Source: Meloidogyne chitwoodi (taxonomy: Eukaryota; Nematoda; Chromadorea; Rhabditida; Meloidogynidae). From it: DNA of 64,000 nucleotides. Under the pieces are notes generated by a model that saw nothing but the letters and a program-made list of their open reading frames with translations, ran no database searches and had not been told where the DNA came from. The stretch is from assembly GCA_015183035.1 (NCBI GenBank), contig JACZZP010000005.1, forward strand, positions 2,418,001 through 2,482,000, given 5' to 3'. Positions 46,201 through 58,129 of this stretch are shown here, piece after piece; position 1 is the stretch's first letter; every line of letters starts with the position of its first letter. The position numbers and the translations under genes are program-made.

Positions 46201-49200
46201 TTTAAAAAAACAACCTTTTAGCTATATTATTAGCAGTTTCTGACTGGGAAGAAGTATCAAGTACTGTATTGTTGGGAACAACTAATTGTTTTTGTTGTTG
46301 TTGGTTTACTAATATTTTGGGTAAATCAAATGTTTGTTGTTGATGTTTTTGCAAACAATTAATTGTTTCTATTGTATTATTTAAATTGTTTGTTGTTGTA
46401 ATTGTTGAATTGGCAGCGGAAACAGATTGTATTAAACAATTATTTGTTGTTTTATTAATTGATGATGATAAAGGAGAAAGTGATGAATTAGGTGTATGTG
46501 CAAGGCTAAGTAAAAGTTTAACGGCAGCTAAATTTTAAAAGAAAATTTTAAAATATTTTGTAGAAGCAGAAAAAATTTTTTTAGCCAAACAGCTAGGGTA
46601 AGATGTTTTTTTGCGGAATAAAATTTGCGGACTTTTTTAATTTATCCACAGAAAAAAATATTTCACAAATTATTTAGCCAAGGAAATAATTAGCTTACAA
46701 AAATAATTACACCAAATAAAAACAACATGCATATTATAAATTAATCAATATAAATATAAACATTTTAAATTAAAATATTTTATATTAATTAAGCTAAGTG
46801 TGTTCTAGCATGTCTCAATAATTTTTAAATTTTGTATAACTTTAATTAAAATGTAAAAATAAAAAAAAAATTTTTGAACGTTAAATATTATTTTATTCTC
46901 CCCTATACCCTATCACAAATTATAAAATTTTTTTTAATCTAATTTTTTGCCAAATTAAAATAAAACAAACATGGAGAGGTTGCCTGAAATGTTGATAATG
47001 AAATATCTTTGCCTTGAAATTCTTGCAAAGCTTCTAAATTTTTAAAATTAAAAAATAAAATATTTAAATTAATTAACTCTGCCACCCTTCAGCAAATTTT
47101 TCTTGTTCACTAGTAACGATTTTAGGAAATAAAATTGTTGAGGGTGTTGGTGTTTCTAGTTTTTGTTGTTGTTGTTGTTGTTTAAGATTTTGTTGTGTTT
47201 GTTGTTGTTGAAAAGAAGATTGATTAATTAAATTAGAAGAAGAGAGATTATTATTGCCTGTTTGTTGAGCGGCAACTATTAATACATAAAATAATATTTT
47301 TTTTAATTTAAAAAAATTTTTTTTTTAAATTTTTAAAAAATGCTTAAAAATAAGAATCGAAAAATTAAAAATTTATTAACAAAATTACTTTATTGAAAAA
47401 AAATTTTTTTAATAAAAAAAAAACGTGGTTATACTACACAAACCCCAAGGCATGGATTTTTTTCTTTTAATCCAAAGGCATTTTTTGGGCGTTATGAAAT
47501 AATTATTTATGGGCAGAATTTTTAATGGATTCAGATCTTTGGTCCGGTCTAGTTAAATAAATTAAATAAATAATCAGAGTCCAGAAAATGATTTTTTAAA
47601 ATTTCGATCTCTTTTAGGTTGTCCATAAATTTAAAAAATTCCATAAAAATTATAAAATAACATTTTTGGTCAGAAAATATTATTTTTAAATTCTCCCCCT
47701 TTTTTACTTTCTTAACTAAATTAAAAAATTATTTAAAAAAATAATTAAATAAAATTAAAATAAAATAAATATTTAGCTAAGAAAAAATGTGTTTTTTTTT
47801 TTAAAAAAGAAAAGGTTATAAAATTCCCCCAACAGATTCTTTAAAATAGAGTTGCGAATATATTCTCAAAAATGTGTAGAAAAAAAAATAAATGATTAGT
47901 CATCTTTTTGTTAAAAAATAAATAGAAGGTATTAAAATGCAACAAAAAAATTTTTTTTTGTTCAAAGAAAAATTTTTTTTTTGATAATAAAAGATTTAAT
48001 AAACATAAAATTGTGATATTTAATAAAATATCTTTTGATATAATAAATTAAAAAAATTAAAATTTATTTAGTCTATTTTTAATTATTTTAGTCTTATTAG
48101 CAAAATAGCTAAAACTAGAGTTGTACACTTTTCTGTATTCCGGAATTATAAATTCTCTTCAGAGCTCTTGTAATAAAGGCCACTTTCTCATGTGATAAAG
48201 ACGCAGAAATTGTGTACAGTTCCGGAAAAGAGCAGGTCATTTGACGTTTCTCTAACCTCTACTATCCACTGGTCAGTTTTTCTGCGTCTTTATCAACGAG
48301 AGAGTGGCCTTTATTACAAGAGCTCTGAAGAGAATTATGTAATTCCGGAATACAGAAAAGTGTACAACTCTACTCTAAATAAACTTTGGTGTGATTAATA
48401 TTAAAATTTTATTTTTATTTTTTATTTGAAAAGTTTAAATTTAACAATTTAATTTAAATTGCCTGCAACCAGAAAAGCCTTTATTTTTGTAAGCTGAACT
48501 TTGCTTCAGCTAAAATTTTATTTAAAATCCTCGATTTTAAATATTTAATAAAATTTACTAAAAAGATGACCAAAAATCAAAAAAAATTTTTTGATCATTT
48601 AGAGTGGATCAACTCAATTTAAAAATAATTAAAAAAAAATCAAAAAAATTCTTTAAATAAAATTTTAGCTGAAGCAAATTTCATCTTACAAAAATATACA
48701 GTAAACTACTACATTTAAAATAATACTGAAAATGTTAAAATAAAAAATAAAATTAAATATTAAAAAGGTAACAATATCTTCTTTTTATTATTTTTTTTTT
48801 ATTAAAAGGGCCAAAATTCTAAAATATTTTTTAAGTCAATTATTTTTAAATTTATTTATTTAAGCGATCATTTTTTAATTAAATTTAATTTTTACAAGAA
48901 TAAAATTTAAAAAAAAATTTAAAGAAAACGCAAATAAAAACGCATCTTTCAAAAGAAAATTTCCATAAAAATCCTAAAAAAAATTTTAATTTTTGATTTG
49001 AATTTTAGCTGAAGCAAAGTTCGGCTTACAAAAATAATTCATGATTACATAGATAACCCAGACAATATTTTTAAATTAAAAAAAAATAATTTAAAAATAT
49101 ATATTAATTAGCCAATTCCTTTTTTAAAAAATTTTGCTTTTTAAATTGCTAATAAATTAAAAATAAATATGAGGGAAAAGCATAAATAAATATTTATAGG

Positions 49201-52200
49201 AACAAGGAACGTAATGGTACGAATATAAAAGGAAAAAAAATAAAAATAAATATAAGAGAGGAAAAAGGGCAAAAAGAAGAGAGAATTTGCCGTTATCTCC
49301 TCTTAATGTGTGAAAAAATAAAATTGAAGAATAAAATTAAAAAATAAAGGTGAGAGCAGAAAAAAAACAATTTTTAATATTTAAGTGTTGTTATGAAAAA
49401 AATTGGGAAAATTGTTTTTAAAATAAATATATATTAATAAATTTCAAAATTAGAAAACAACTAAAATTAATTTTAAATTGAATTTTAGCTGAAGCAAAAA
49501 TGTTCAGCTTACAAAAATAACAAACAATTATGTGGAGGAAAATATTCACAAATTAAATTATTATATAAACCTTAAAATGAAAAATAAAATAAAAATTATA
49601 TATTAACAGAGATTCGAAATAAAGAAAGGCAAAAACATCCAAAATATTTTAAAAGATTAAAAATGCTCTAAATCAGTAGCATTAAATAGGTGGATTTAAA
49701 TAAACAAAATTGGGTTGTGGTCAGGGCTGGATCGAAACTTCGAATTTTCGAAATCGAATATTTTCGATTTGATGAAATTAAATATTACTGCGAAATCGCA
49801 AATATTCAAAAAAAAATTTCGAAAATCGAAATTTCGACCCAGCCCTGATTGTGGTCACACTTGTGCGCAAATTTGAGGTTTTTAACATTTTTTAAGAAAT
49901 TTATTTATTTTTAATTTACATCTTTTAGCTAAGAAACTTCCTTAACTTACAAAAATAAGCCTATTAAAGAACAACAGAAGCAAATCATTAGTTTTTTTTA
50001 CAAATTTTAAAAATAAATTTTAATATAATATTTAATATTAAGCATTTTAGCAGAGTGAAAAAAAGATGTTTTTTCAGGTTTATAATTAGCTAAGAAAACC
50101 TCTTAGCTTCCAAAAATAAACAACAAATCTCCCAAACCGTGATAACATTTTATAGATTTATACCAATTTTTAAATGTATAAATTTAATATATTATTTAAT
50201 ATTAAGCATTTTATAAGGGGAAAAAATATTTTAATTTTTTTATTTATTGTTTTAGTATTAATGCTTACTGTATTCGAAATTATTTTTTATACCCTAGTAA
50301 AAGGCTTAATATAAAATTTTTAAATTGGATTCACTTAAAATGAGCTAAAATTTAAATATAATACACTGATGGCGCCCAATTTTGTGGTATCGTATTTTTG
50401 TAAGCTAATTGTTTTTTAGCTAAAAAAATGAAACTAAGAAAATTGATTAAAAAAAAGAATATTAAAAAAATTAGCTTAAAAATTTAATTTGTAAAATTGG
50501 TAAAAAATTAAAATAAAAAATGAAGAAACAAAAATATAAAATGGAGAGATAGAGCAAAAATCTCAACTAAACACATGTATTTTATTTAAAAACCACCCTC
50601 TATAAAAGCGCACCTTTGGAAAATTAGTCAAAAATTTTTTAAATATAACCCTAATTTAAAAATTTTAAAATAATATTCCAAAAATTATAAAATTATTAAA
50701 AAATAAAAAAACTAACGTAAAATCTTCTCTGGAGAAAGGAGAAGAGATGCTGAATCTAACAAAGAAATGGGCAAAGATAATGGCGATATTCCATTATTAT
50801 TGTTGTTGTTTCCATTAAGAAAAGAGTCATGAGGTTTTAAATTATCTACAAAAAATAAATTAAATTTAATATAATGAAATATTTTGCTTAATATAAATTA
50901 GTTAAAAATTTTAAAAATAAATAGCCACAATACAAAAAAAATGTGTTCTGTCTGGCATGAGTTGTTTATTTTTGCAAGTCAATTTAATTGACTAAAAATA
51001 ATTTTTATTAATAAGACAATTCTTTTACAAGTGTTAAAGTGTCATAGGTTTTTTTTGGTAATTTGTCTCCAAAATTTTGTTGTGCTTTACAAAAAATTTT
51101 CGATTAAATTTGCCTTATTAGTCGCGTGGAAACTAATTTACTTAGACAGCTTGTAAAAAATTTTTATAAAATATTTTGCTTAATATGCATCAGGGTTGCC
51201 GCGGGTTGAGCTCAAGTGTCGGGTCGGGTTTCGGGTCGGGTCGTCGAAATTTCCTCGGGTCGGGTTTCGGGTTTCGGGTTGAGCTCGAATGTCGGGTCGG
51301 GTTTCGGGTCGGGTTTCGGGTCGGGTTTCGGGTCGGGTTAATTTTCATAAATTTCGGGTTTCGGGTAGTATTAGCGCCGCAGGCGAAAATTTTGTATATT
51401 TTTGCCCTTAATTGCCAAAAAGATTTTTTGCGTCGAAGGCGAAATTTTTTGAAAAATTTTGTACTTCAGCTGCCAAAAAATTACATTTTTACACCTAAAA
51501 CAAAAATTTTTTAAATTTGTTAAACCTTTGTTACAACAAAAATTCCCTATTTAGCGCCGCAGGCGAAAAATTTTAAAAAATAATTCCACCTTAGTTGCCA
51601 AAAATTCACCTTTTTTAGCGCTACAGGCGAAAATTTAGGACTTCTAATTTATTTAAAAAATTGCAAAACGAGCGAAAATAAAGTCCGACGGTAATTAATG
51701 TATAAAAAAGGATTTATCCATCAATAGGAATCGAACCCAAATTTTTTATAGAAGTAGACTAACCTACTAACCACTCAACCACAAGCGCACTTACGTTAAA
51801 GCAAATTAAAATAAGAATAAATTTTTCTCTTATTAATTTTTTTCTCTCTCCTCCATGCAAAAGGGTCAGAGAAGTAAAGAGAAAGAGAAGGGTAAAAATT
51901 TTTATAATGTCGGGTATCGGGTAATGTTGGAAAGGTCGGGTCGGGTTCATCTAAATTTTCTCGGGTCGGGTTTCGGGTCGAAAAAAAGGCCGGGTTTCGG
52001 GTTTCGGGTAACCCGCGGCAACCCTGATATGCATTTATTTAAAATTTAAAAAGTAACAATAGATAGTACAAAGGAAAATAAAAATAATAAACCTACTCCG
52101 CATGCGTATTGTATTTTTGTAAGTCAATATTAATTGACTAAAAATAATCACTAAAAATATTCCAATTTTTCTGTTTCAATTTTTCAGTAATTTTTCCCCA

Positions 52201-55200
52201 AAATGTAGAGTATTGTGCATAATAAAAAATTTCGATTCTAAATCTTTTGTCATAAGTGGATTACTAAACTCATACAGCTAATAAAAAAATCGGAAAATAT
52301 TTTGCTTAATATAAATTAATTAAAATTTAAAAAATAAAGATAAGTAAAAAATGAATAATGTCGTTTTTTGTTTTGGCGAAACTGACTTTTTATTTTTGCA
52401 AGTCAATTTAATTGACTAAAAAATAGTTAAAAAAGTTGAGGCAATTTTTCTAAGTTTCAATTTATATCTTTCCTCAAAATATTCACCCTCATTTTTGTTT
52501 TCAATATTTTCTCAATTTAAATATTTTTTCGAGTTTCGAAATAATCAAAAGCTTAGATATTTTTTCAATTCTCTATTAGGCAATCTTAAGCAATTTGGGC
52601 ACACTTTAAATAATCGCAGTGGCAAAGTAAAAACGTGTTTTTAGGGGTTATCGAGGGCGCTGATTACGAATCTGATATCAGTTTTTCCTTATCACTAATT
52701 CTTATCATTTTATCAATTAAAAAAATCAGATTTATAATTTCAAGGGAAAAAGTTTAAAGATCGAAAAGAATATCAATTGTTAACTGGGTAGTGGCGCCCC
52801 AGTTGTTTACGATTGCCCTCATATTAAAAACCAAAGATAAGAAAAAACAAATTAAAGATAAAATTAAAGAAATTAATTTTCACTCAATAAATAATAATTT
52901 TTAATTAAATTAATTTATTTTAATTTTTTACCTTTACTAAAATCCAATTTTAAATGTGTTCTATCTCTAGTATAATTACTAAATCCATTATTGGTTTGTT
53001 CACTATTTAAATCATTATTTAATAATTTTGAAGTAGAGGAGGAGGAGGTAGTACTATTAAAAGAGGAAGAAGAGGTTAAAGAGGTTGTTATTGTTGTTGA
53101 TTCTATTGAGGATGTTGAGAGCATTGGATTAATTAATTTATTATTTATTTGTTCAATTTTTGAATTTTGAAGTTTTTGGTCTGCTAAAAATAAAATAAAT
53201 TTTTTAAATTAAATTTAAAAAATTTTTTTTTAGTTACTCAAACAATATTAATTCATTTAAGCTAATAAAACGGGTTCTTTTGGCCGTCAAAAAAAAATTA
53301 GGTCTAGTAAACATTCTTGAATTTTCAGTTTTTTAGGATGACGTAAATAAAAAAGGGGTCTAAAAAATTTTTGAAAAAATTTTTAAAATTATTTTAAATT
53401 GAATAAAAATTGATTTTAATAAACTGATTGGAGGTTGACCCCAAAAATATAATTGTTAACCTAAAGATAAAAAAATTAGCAAACAATTAATTAATTTTTG
53501 ATAAACTTTTTTTGTTTAATATAAATTAATTTATTTTTAATAGTTTAAGAGTATATTTTGTTAGGGTTAAAATAAAGGGTAAATAATTTATTTATTATTT
53601 TTGCAAGCTAATTTCTTTTAGCTAACATATACATACAAACTCTAAAGTTTGATTTTGGTTAGTATTTTAATTTATTTAAAAAATATTTGGTTCCAAAAAA
53701 GTTTTTTTGATCAAGTTTAGGACCCTGTAGGGAAATAAAGAAGGGTATAAATATTTTTTCAGTTATCTTTTTTTGAAATATATTTAAAAATTAAATTAAA
53801 TGTGTAAATTACTAAAAAATTAAAAAAAATATTTTAATTTAAAAAATTCTAAAATAGGAAAAAAAAATTAAATAAACAAAGGAGGGTTAAAAAAAATCAA
53901 AAAATATAAAAAAATGAATTTTAAAAGAATTTTTCAAAAAAATGTTACAAAGTTAAAAAATAAATTTACAAAAATTTCTTTAAAAAAAATAAAAGAATTT
54001 TTTCTTAAAAAATTTACAAAAAAAACTTCTTTTATTTAATCTAAAACAGAAATTATTGACGTACAGAAGAAGGCTTTTTTCCCATTTTAAATATCTAAAG
54101 TTAATTAATCCCTACAGGTATGCATTAAAAAAACTAAAAAAAATCTTTACACCTTTTCTTACTTTAAATAAAAAAATTGGCTTCAATCCGTTGCCATAGG
54201 GAATTAGAAAAAAATAATTTTTTAATATTTACTAAGAACACTTTGCAAGCAACTTTTTTTTTATAAAAAAAGATATTTTAGGAAATTAATGTAAATATAA
54301 CACATAAAATTTTTTTTTAATTTTAAATTATTAATTTAAGTCTTTAAAAAAAATTTCTTTTGCTAAAAAGGTACTTTTCAATTATAGGCCCAAATGTCTG
54401 CAAGTTTTTATCCGCAATTCTTTATGCTTTATTACTTATTTTGGAAGTGTTTTTCTTAAGGGATTTCAGAGAGAAATTTTTGAAATTGTTACTCATTTAG
54501 TAAAATTTTAATTTTTTAGATTCCTCTGCTTACCAAAAGTTTTTAATAATTTTTAATAATCATTGTTGAAAATATTTTCATAAATATATGTATGTATTAG
54601 AGATGAGCAAAATTGGAAAATAAAATACGAAATCCGAAACAAAATTTAAAAAATAAAAACCTAAATACGATATAAAAATCAACTAAAAACAGAAATACGA
54701 AACTTTCCCATCCCTGATACCTATGTATTTTTTAAATAATCTCTTTGATAAAAAAATATTAGGAAATAAACTTGCGGATATTTGGGTCTATAAAAGTACC
54801 CAAAAAATGAAAAAATAAATTAAGGGTATAAAAGATAAAAATGGGGGCAGTGTCTTCTTTTAAAAACATTAATTAAAGCTGGGCAAGAATATTTTAAAAA
54901 AATTGAATGAAAAAACAAATATTTTATGATTTTAATTCTTATATAGGAACCCAAAAAATGCATAAATTTATTAGACATTTCTAAAAAATTTAGAAAATAT
55001 TTTAATGGTAAAGCTAAAATAAACTACTATTAGCCTGATATCAGGCCCCAAAAATAATCCTTATCGAATTAGAGGAACAAAAACAATTAAATTAATAATT
55101 TTAATAAATAAAGTTGACTAAATAAAATAGCTAACATTAATTAAAATCAATTTTTAATTAAAATTATATAAAATTGCAAAATAACCTACAACTAAGCATG

Positions 55201-55741
55201 AAGTTTTTTAGCTTTTTTTCAGAAAATACAAGTCAGGATATGCACAAAAAAAGTACAATTAAACAAGAATTTGTTGAAAATTAAGTTAACTTAATCCTTA
55301 ATTTTTCGAAAAATATAATGTCATATTTGGCATTTAAATCAAAAAATTCAAAATTGAAAAAATTCCTAAAAAAAAATAAATAAAACTACCCACTTAAACT
55401 TTTGCTTTCTAATTAATAAAAAATATTTTATTTAATCAACTTTATTTACTAGAAAAATAAGAAAACATCGGTGTGTTGTGCGTAGGACGATATTATTTTT
55501 GGAAGCCTAACATTTAGGCTAATAATTCTTTTATTAAATTAGTTTGATAAATTATTTTTTAAAATATCTAGAAAATTCTCAAACTAAGAAATTAAAAAAA
55601 ACCTTGAAAATTAGAATTAACAGTTTTTATTGTATCCAATGCAGATGACGTCATCGCCTCACTTTTAGAGATCTCAGAAGATAAGCAATCAATATTATTT
55701 TTATTTTTTACTTCATTTTGTTCCGACGATTCCAAATACAT
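43263..55741 (-). CDS. jun-1: Jun-type bZIP transcription factor
   Basis: Jun proteins bind TGASTCA or TGACGTCA as dimers. Exons: 55741-55603, 53183-52932, 50845-50717, 47275-47078, 47033-46971, 46527-46215, 45678-45412, 44525-44489, 44441-44311, 43798-43748, 43552-43489 and 43382-43263, in phase, 587 residues. The basic region KRARNRLAASKCRQRKLQRI (~527-546) is Jun-specific. The zipper DLEKQVEDERKRERELQAEV continues IRLQSVVKSLQEKL; heptad d positions are L-E-L-L-L, so the second leucine is Glu. FAEGWQKALQEF matches Jun's FADGFVKAL segment. The rest is expanded by Asn/Gln/Ser runs. Exon 1 contains TGACGTCA (55646-55653). Introns of up to 3.4 kb carry hairpins and transposons; the end of exon 5 (46971, GTTTGT donor) was chosen to keep phase. 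Confidence 0.87.
44896..45012. mobile_element. hAT-like miniature element with CGAAA words
   Basis: The ends are CAGAGATGTTTCGAAAC and, inverted, CAGAGTTGTTTCG; the interior repeats AAAATCGAAA-type words. No target duplication is clear. A shorter relative (GGGATGGGAAAG...CCCATCCCTG) is at 44151-44218. Both lie in introns of the Jun gene. Confidence 0.5.
48118..48370. mobile_element. TA-flanked miniature inverted-repeat element, 253 bp
   Basis: Terminal repeats of about 95 bp start GAGTTGTACACTTTTCTGTA and are nearly perfect. TA flanks both ends (48116-48117, 48371-48372), as in Tc1/mariner. It lies in intron 3 of the Jun gene. Confidence 0.7.
49722..49847. mobile_element. hAT miniature element with TCGAAA words
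   Basis: Starts CAGGGCTGGATCGAAACTTC and ends CGACCCAGCCCTG. Flanks GTTGTGGT and ATTGTGGT match at 6-7 of 8. It is a close relative of the copy at 21596, in Jun intron 3. Confidence 0.75.
50308..50430 (+). repeat. Sm-site-like hairpin element, subfamily C
   Basis: Block AAGGCTTAATATAAAATTTT near 50303, variable stretch, GTATTTTTGTAAG and stem AGCTAATTGTTTTTTAGCT. Confidence 0.55.
50882..51000 (+). repeat. Sm-site-like hairpin element, subfamily C
   Basis: Block TTTTGCTTAATATAAATTAG near 50882, variable stretch, TTTATTTTTGCAAG and the perfect stem GTCAATTTAATTGAC. Confidence 0.6.
51191..52026. mobile_element. hAT-like element with TCGGGTTTCGGG words and a tRNA-like core
   Basis: Starts CAGGGTTGCCGCGGGTTGAG, ends AACCCGCGGCAACCCTG; perfect 8-bp duplication ATATGCAT (51183-51190, 52027-52034). 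Both arms (51195-51370, 51905-52020) are made of TCGGGTTTCGGG words. The core has four GCCGCAGGCGAAA-type motifs (51373-51635) and a minus-strand tRNA-like sequence (51716-51790). The insertion splits the upstream block of the hairpin element at 52110. Confidence 0.8.
51716..51790 (-). other. tRNA-like sequence with A and B boxes
   Basis: On the minus strand TGGTTGAGTGGTTAGTAGG is an A-box-like D arm and GGTTCGATTCC a perfect B box. It is the counterpart of the sequence at 30220-30295. Confidence 0.5.
52300..52425 (+). repeat. Sm-site-like hairpin element, subfamily C
   Basis: Block TTTTGCTTAATATAAATTAA near 52301, variable stretch, TTATTTTTGCAAG and stem GTCAATTTAATTGAC. The copy at 52110-52145 has stem GTCAATATTAATTGAC and its block lies beyond the hAT insertion, at 51176-51190. 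Confidence 0.6.
52579..52817. mobile_element. Merlin-related non-autonomous element
   Basis: Starts GGCAATCTTAAGCAATTTGG and ends ACGATTGCC. About 120 bp, including CGTGTTTTTAGGGGTTATCG and TACGAATCTGATATCAG, match the terminal repeat of the Merlin element at 61462-62217. The right half has diverged and the target duplication is imperfect. Confidence 0.6.
53508..53630 (+). repeat. Sm-site-like hairpin element, subfamily C
   Basis: Block TTTGTTTAATATAAATTAAT near 53511, variable stretch, TTATTTTTGCAAG and stem AGCTAATTTCTTTTAGCT. Confidence 0.55.
54370..54800. mobile_element. TTGCGGAC-type element carrying a nested hAT fragment
   Basis: Left GGTACTTTTCAATTATAGGC with TCTGCAAGTTTTTATCCGC; right CTTGCGGATATTTGGGTC and TATAAAAGTACC. 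Inside, at ~54600-54717, a word element ends CCCATCCCTG. It lies in Jun intron 1. Confidence 0.55.
55646..55653. promoter_or_regulatory. CRE palindrome in Jun exon 1
   Basis: TGACGTCA is a perfect binding site for Jun/ATF/CREB dimers and lies within the first coding exon (Met-Thr-Ser-Ser codons). Vertebrate jun is autoregulated through a related site in its promoter. Function here is inferred. Confidence 0.4.
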
Positions 55742-57124
55742 TTAGGAAATAAAAAAGAAGAAAATATTTCGGGAATTTAAACTGAAAAAATTAAAAAAAA
55801 TAATGTAAAATTATTAAAAACCTGAGAATGTCAAGAGAAATAAATTTTTGGTTTTTTAGGGCAATCACAGAAATAAAAATAAAATATAAATTGAAAAATA
55901 AAATTAAACGAGTTAATTAATTCCTAAAATGATAATTTTAATTAAAATATAAAGTTTAAGGATTTTTGTAGTGTAGAAAAAGTCCGCAAAAGCAAAAGTC
56001 CGCAAGTAAGAATATCTCGCTTGTAATTGGATAATTTATTTTTTTAACGTTTTTTCTAGCTTTTTTGAACAAAAAAAATTAAAAATATTCTCGTGTGACA
56101 AAAGTAGGTAAACTAGAAAATAGAATCGAGAAAATGTTGTAAATATTTGTAATTTTTAGTTTTGTCAGCAAAAGTCCGTAAATTTTTATCCGCTATTTTT
56201 ATACTTAATATTAATTTTATTTGTAGGAGGACAACACGGGTAAATTATTGAAAGCCTACATATTGAATTTCCGTTGAGGGAATACGAAAAGAAGAAAGAA
56301 ATTGATGCATTTGATAAATTTTAAAATTGCAGATAAAAATTTGCGGACAAACAGAAAAATTAAGAAAACGAGTTTAAAAGACACAATTGAGTATATGAGT
56401 ATTATTAATTATTTAATTTTATAGCTAAGTTTAAAAAGTTTAATTTAATAAATTACCCAACAAAAATCATTAAAAAAGAAAAACGTTTGCTTATTAAATA
56501 GATAAAATTAAAACTTGAATTTTATGACGTACACAAGCTAATCGATAAAAGACGCGTAAACTGCTAATTATTATATATATAGTTGCTATCTAAATAACAT
56601 TTTTAGTACAAATTAAATGTAGAGCAATTTTCTGCAAGTTAAATTAATGTTCTTTGTTAATAAAATTGGAAAGAGTCACGCCATATGGACATTAGAGTCT
56701 GATTGTTATAAAGATAATTTTGGAAATATCTAGCTAACTTTTGAGTCAATAAACTTTTCAATAATTTCATGTAAATTACGAATAGACAAAATAATAAAAT
56801 ATTTGAATCTGCCCAAATTTATTTTGTTAATTGGTCAAATAATTAGCTAAAATAAATTTTAGCTTGCAAAAATAATCAAAAGAGCAGGTTGCAAGCATAT
56901 TCCTACCCTGAACAATAATCTTATAATATTAAAAAAAAATTAGTTTATTTATATTTAACAAGTTGATTTTATCTAAAAATTTGACTAAACTTTTTAAACA
57001 AATGAGATTCACTTAAAAAAGTGAGATATGATCCTGGCTTATCTCAACAAAATAAATTCTTCTGCTAGTACATCAATTTATGAATAAAAATTAATAAATA
57101 AAACAAATTTTTAGTTGAGATTTT

Positions 57125-57262
57125 TGATAAACTTTAATTTAGTATGCATTAATTTATCTTTAAAATTGTTTGAGTATATTAAAATAGAAACATATTTGAA
57201 CTCCGCTTGATCCAAGAGCATCAATTTATTTTTGTAAGCTAAAATTTATTTTAGCCAATTAT
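57125..57262 (+). repeat. Sm-site-like hairpin element, subfamily C
   Basis: Block near 57131 (TTAGTATGCATTAATTTATC), variable stretch, TTATTTTTGTAAG and stem AGCTAAAATTTATTTTAGC. Confidence 0.5.
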
Positions 57263-57551
57263 TTGACAAAAACCATTAGAGGACTAAAACACTTTGTTTT
57301 GGCTATTTTGTTAGCCCAATAAGTGGTACTTTGCTGTTCTGCAATGAAGAACGATTCAGAGTTGACCGATTCAGAAAAGTCCGTATATCATTTTTATTTT
57401 AAATTTTTTCAAATATTTTATGTCAATCGAGGAGTTCGAAAGGTAGAAATATTTTTAATTAATTGAATCAAGGAAATTTTAAAAAAATATTAATTGGTTA
57501 ATCTGTTGAATAACTTTCTTCCTTCAAAAATTAAACTGCTTGATAAACTTT

Positions 57552-58129
57552 GGTACTTATGCCCTTATTCCACCCCCCTCCTTCTTCAATGCCGCGCCTT
57601 TTTTTACTGCGCCGAAAAAATATTCTAGACTGCTTGATTGAAATTGCCTTAGGAAGACTTTGATGTGTAAATATGTATATATTTATAAATTAATAAAAAA
57701 AAAGAAAACAAAACAACAGAAATTAAAAAGGAGGCATAAAATTGTTAATCCCATTCAAAATATCATCAAAAACAGATTTGTTGTTGATATTGGACGAGCG
57801 ACGGAACAAAAACACACATTTCTCACAATTACGTTCTTGATGCAAAATCCCACGTCGTTGAAAGAATCTAATGCTTCCTAATTCATGATCACCGTTTCCA
57901 AGTTCATTAATATTACGAATTAATTGATCATAGTTCATTTTAATAATGTGTTTATTTTTTAAAATGATGGCACAAATAGTAACGCTATCATTTTAAATTT
58001 AACATGCCTTTACACATCAAAGTTTTCCTAAGGCAATTTCAATCAAGCAGTCTAGAATATTTTTTCGGCGCATTAAAAAAAGGGCGCGGCATTGAAGAAG
58101 GAGGGGGGTGGAATAAGGGCATAAGTACC
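57552..58129. mobile_element. 578-bp Merlin-type element with a truncated transposase
   Basis: Terminal repeats of about 115 bp start GGTACTTATGCCCTTATTCC and contain AGTCTAGAATATTTTTTCGG (right arm). A perfect 8-bp duplication TAAACTTT flanks it (57544-57551, 58130-58137). The minus-strand frame 57938-57723 (71 aa) has GSIRFFQRRGILHQERNCEK, resembling the N-terminal part of ISXO2-like transposases. The DDE domain is missing. Confidence 0.75.

Noticed and set aside
46971..47033. GC-AG intron after Jun exon 5 (CAG/GCAACC)
   Set aside because: It would break phase with exon 6; the GTTTGT donor 13 bases later keeps it.
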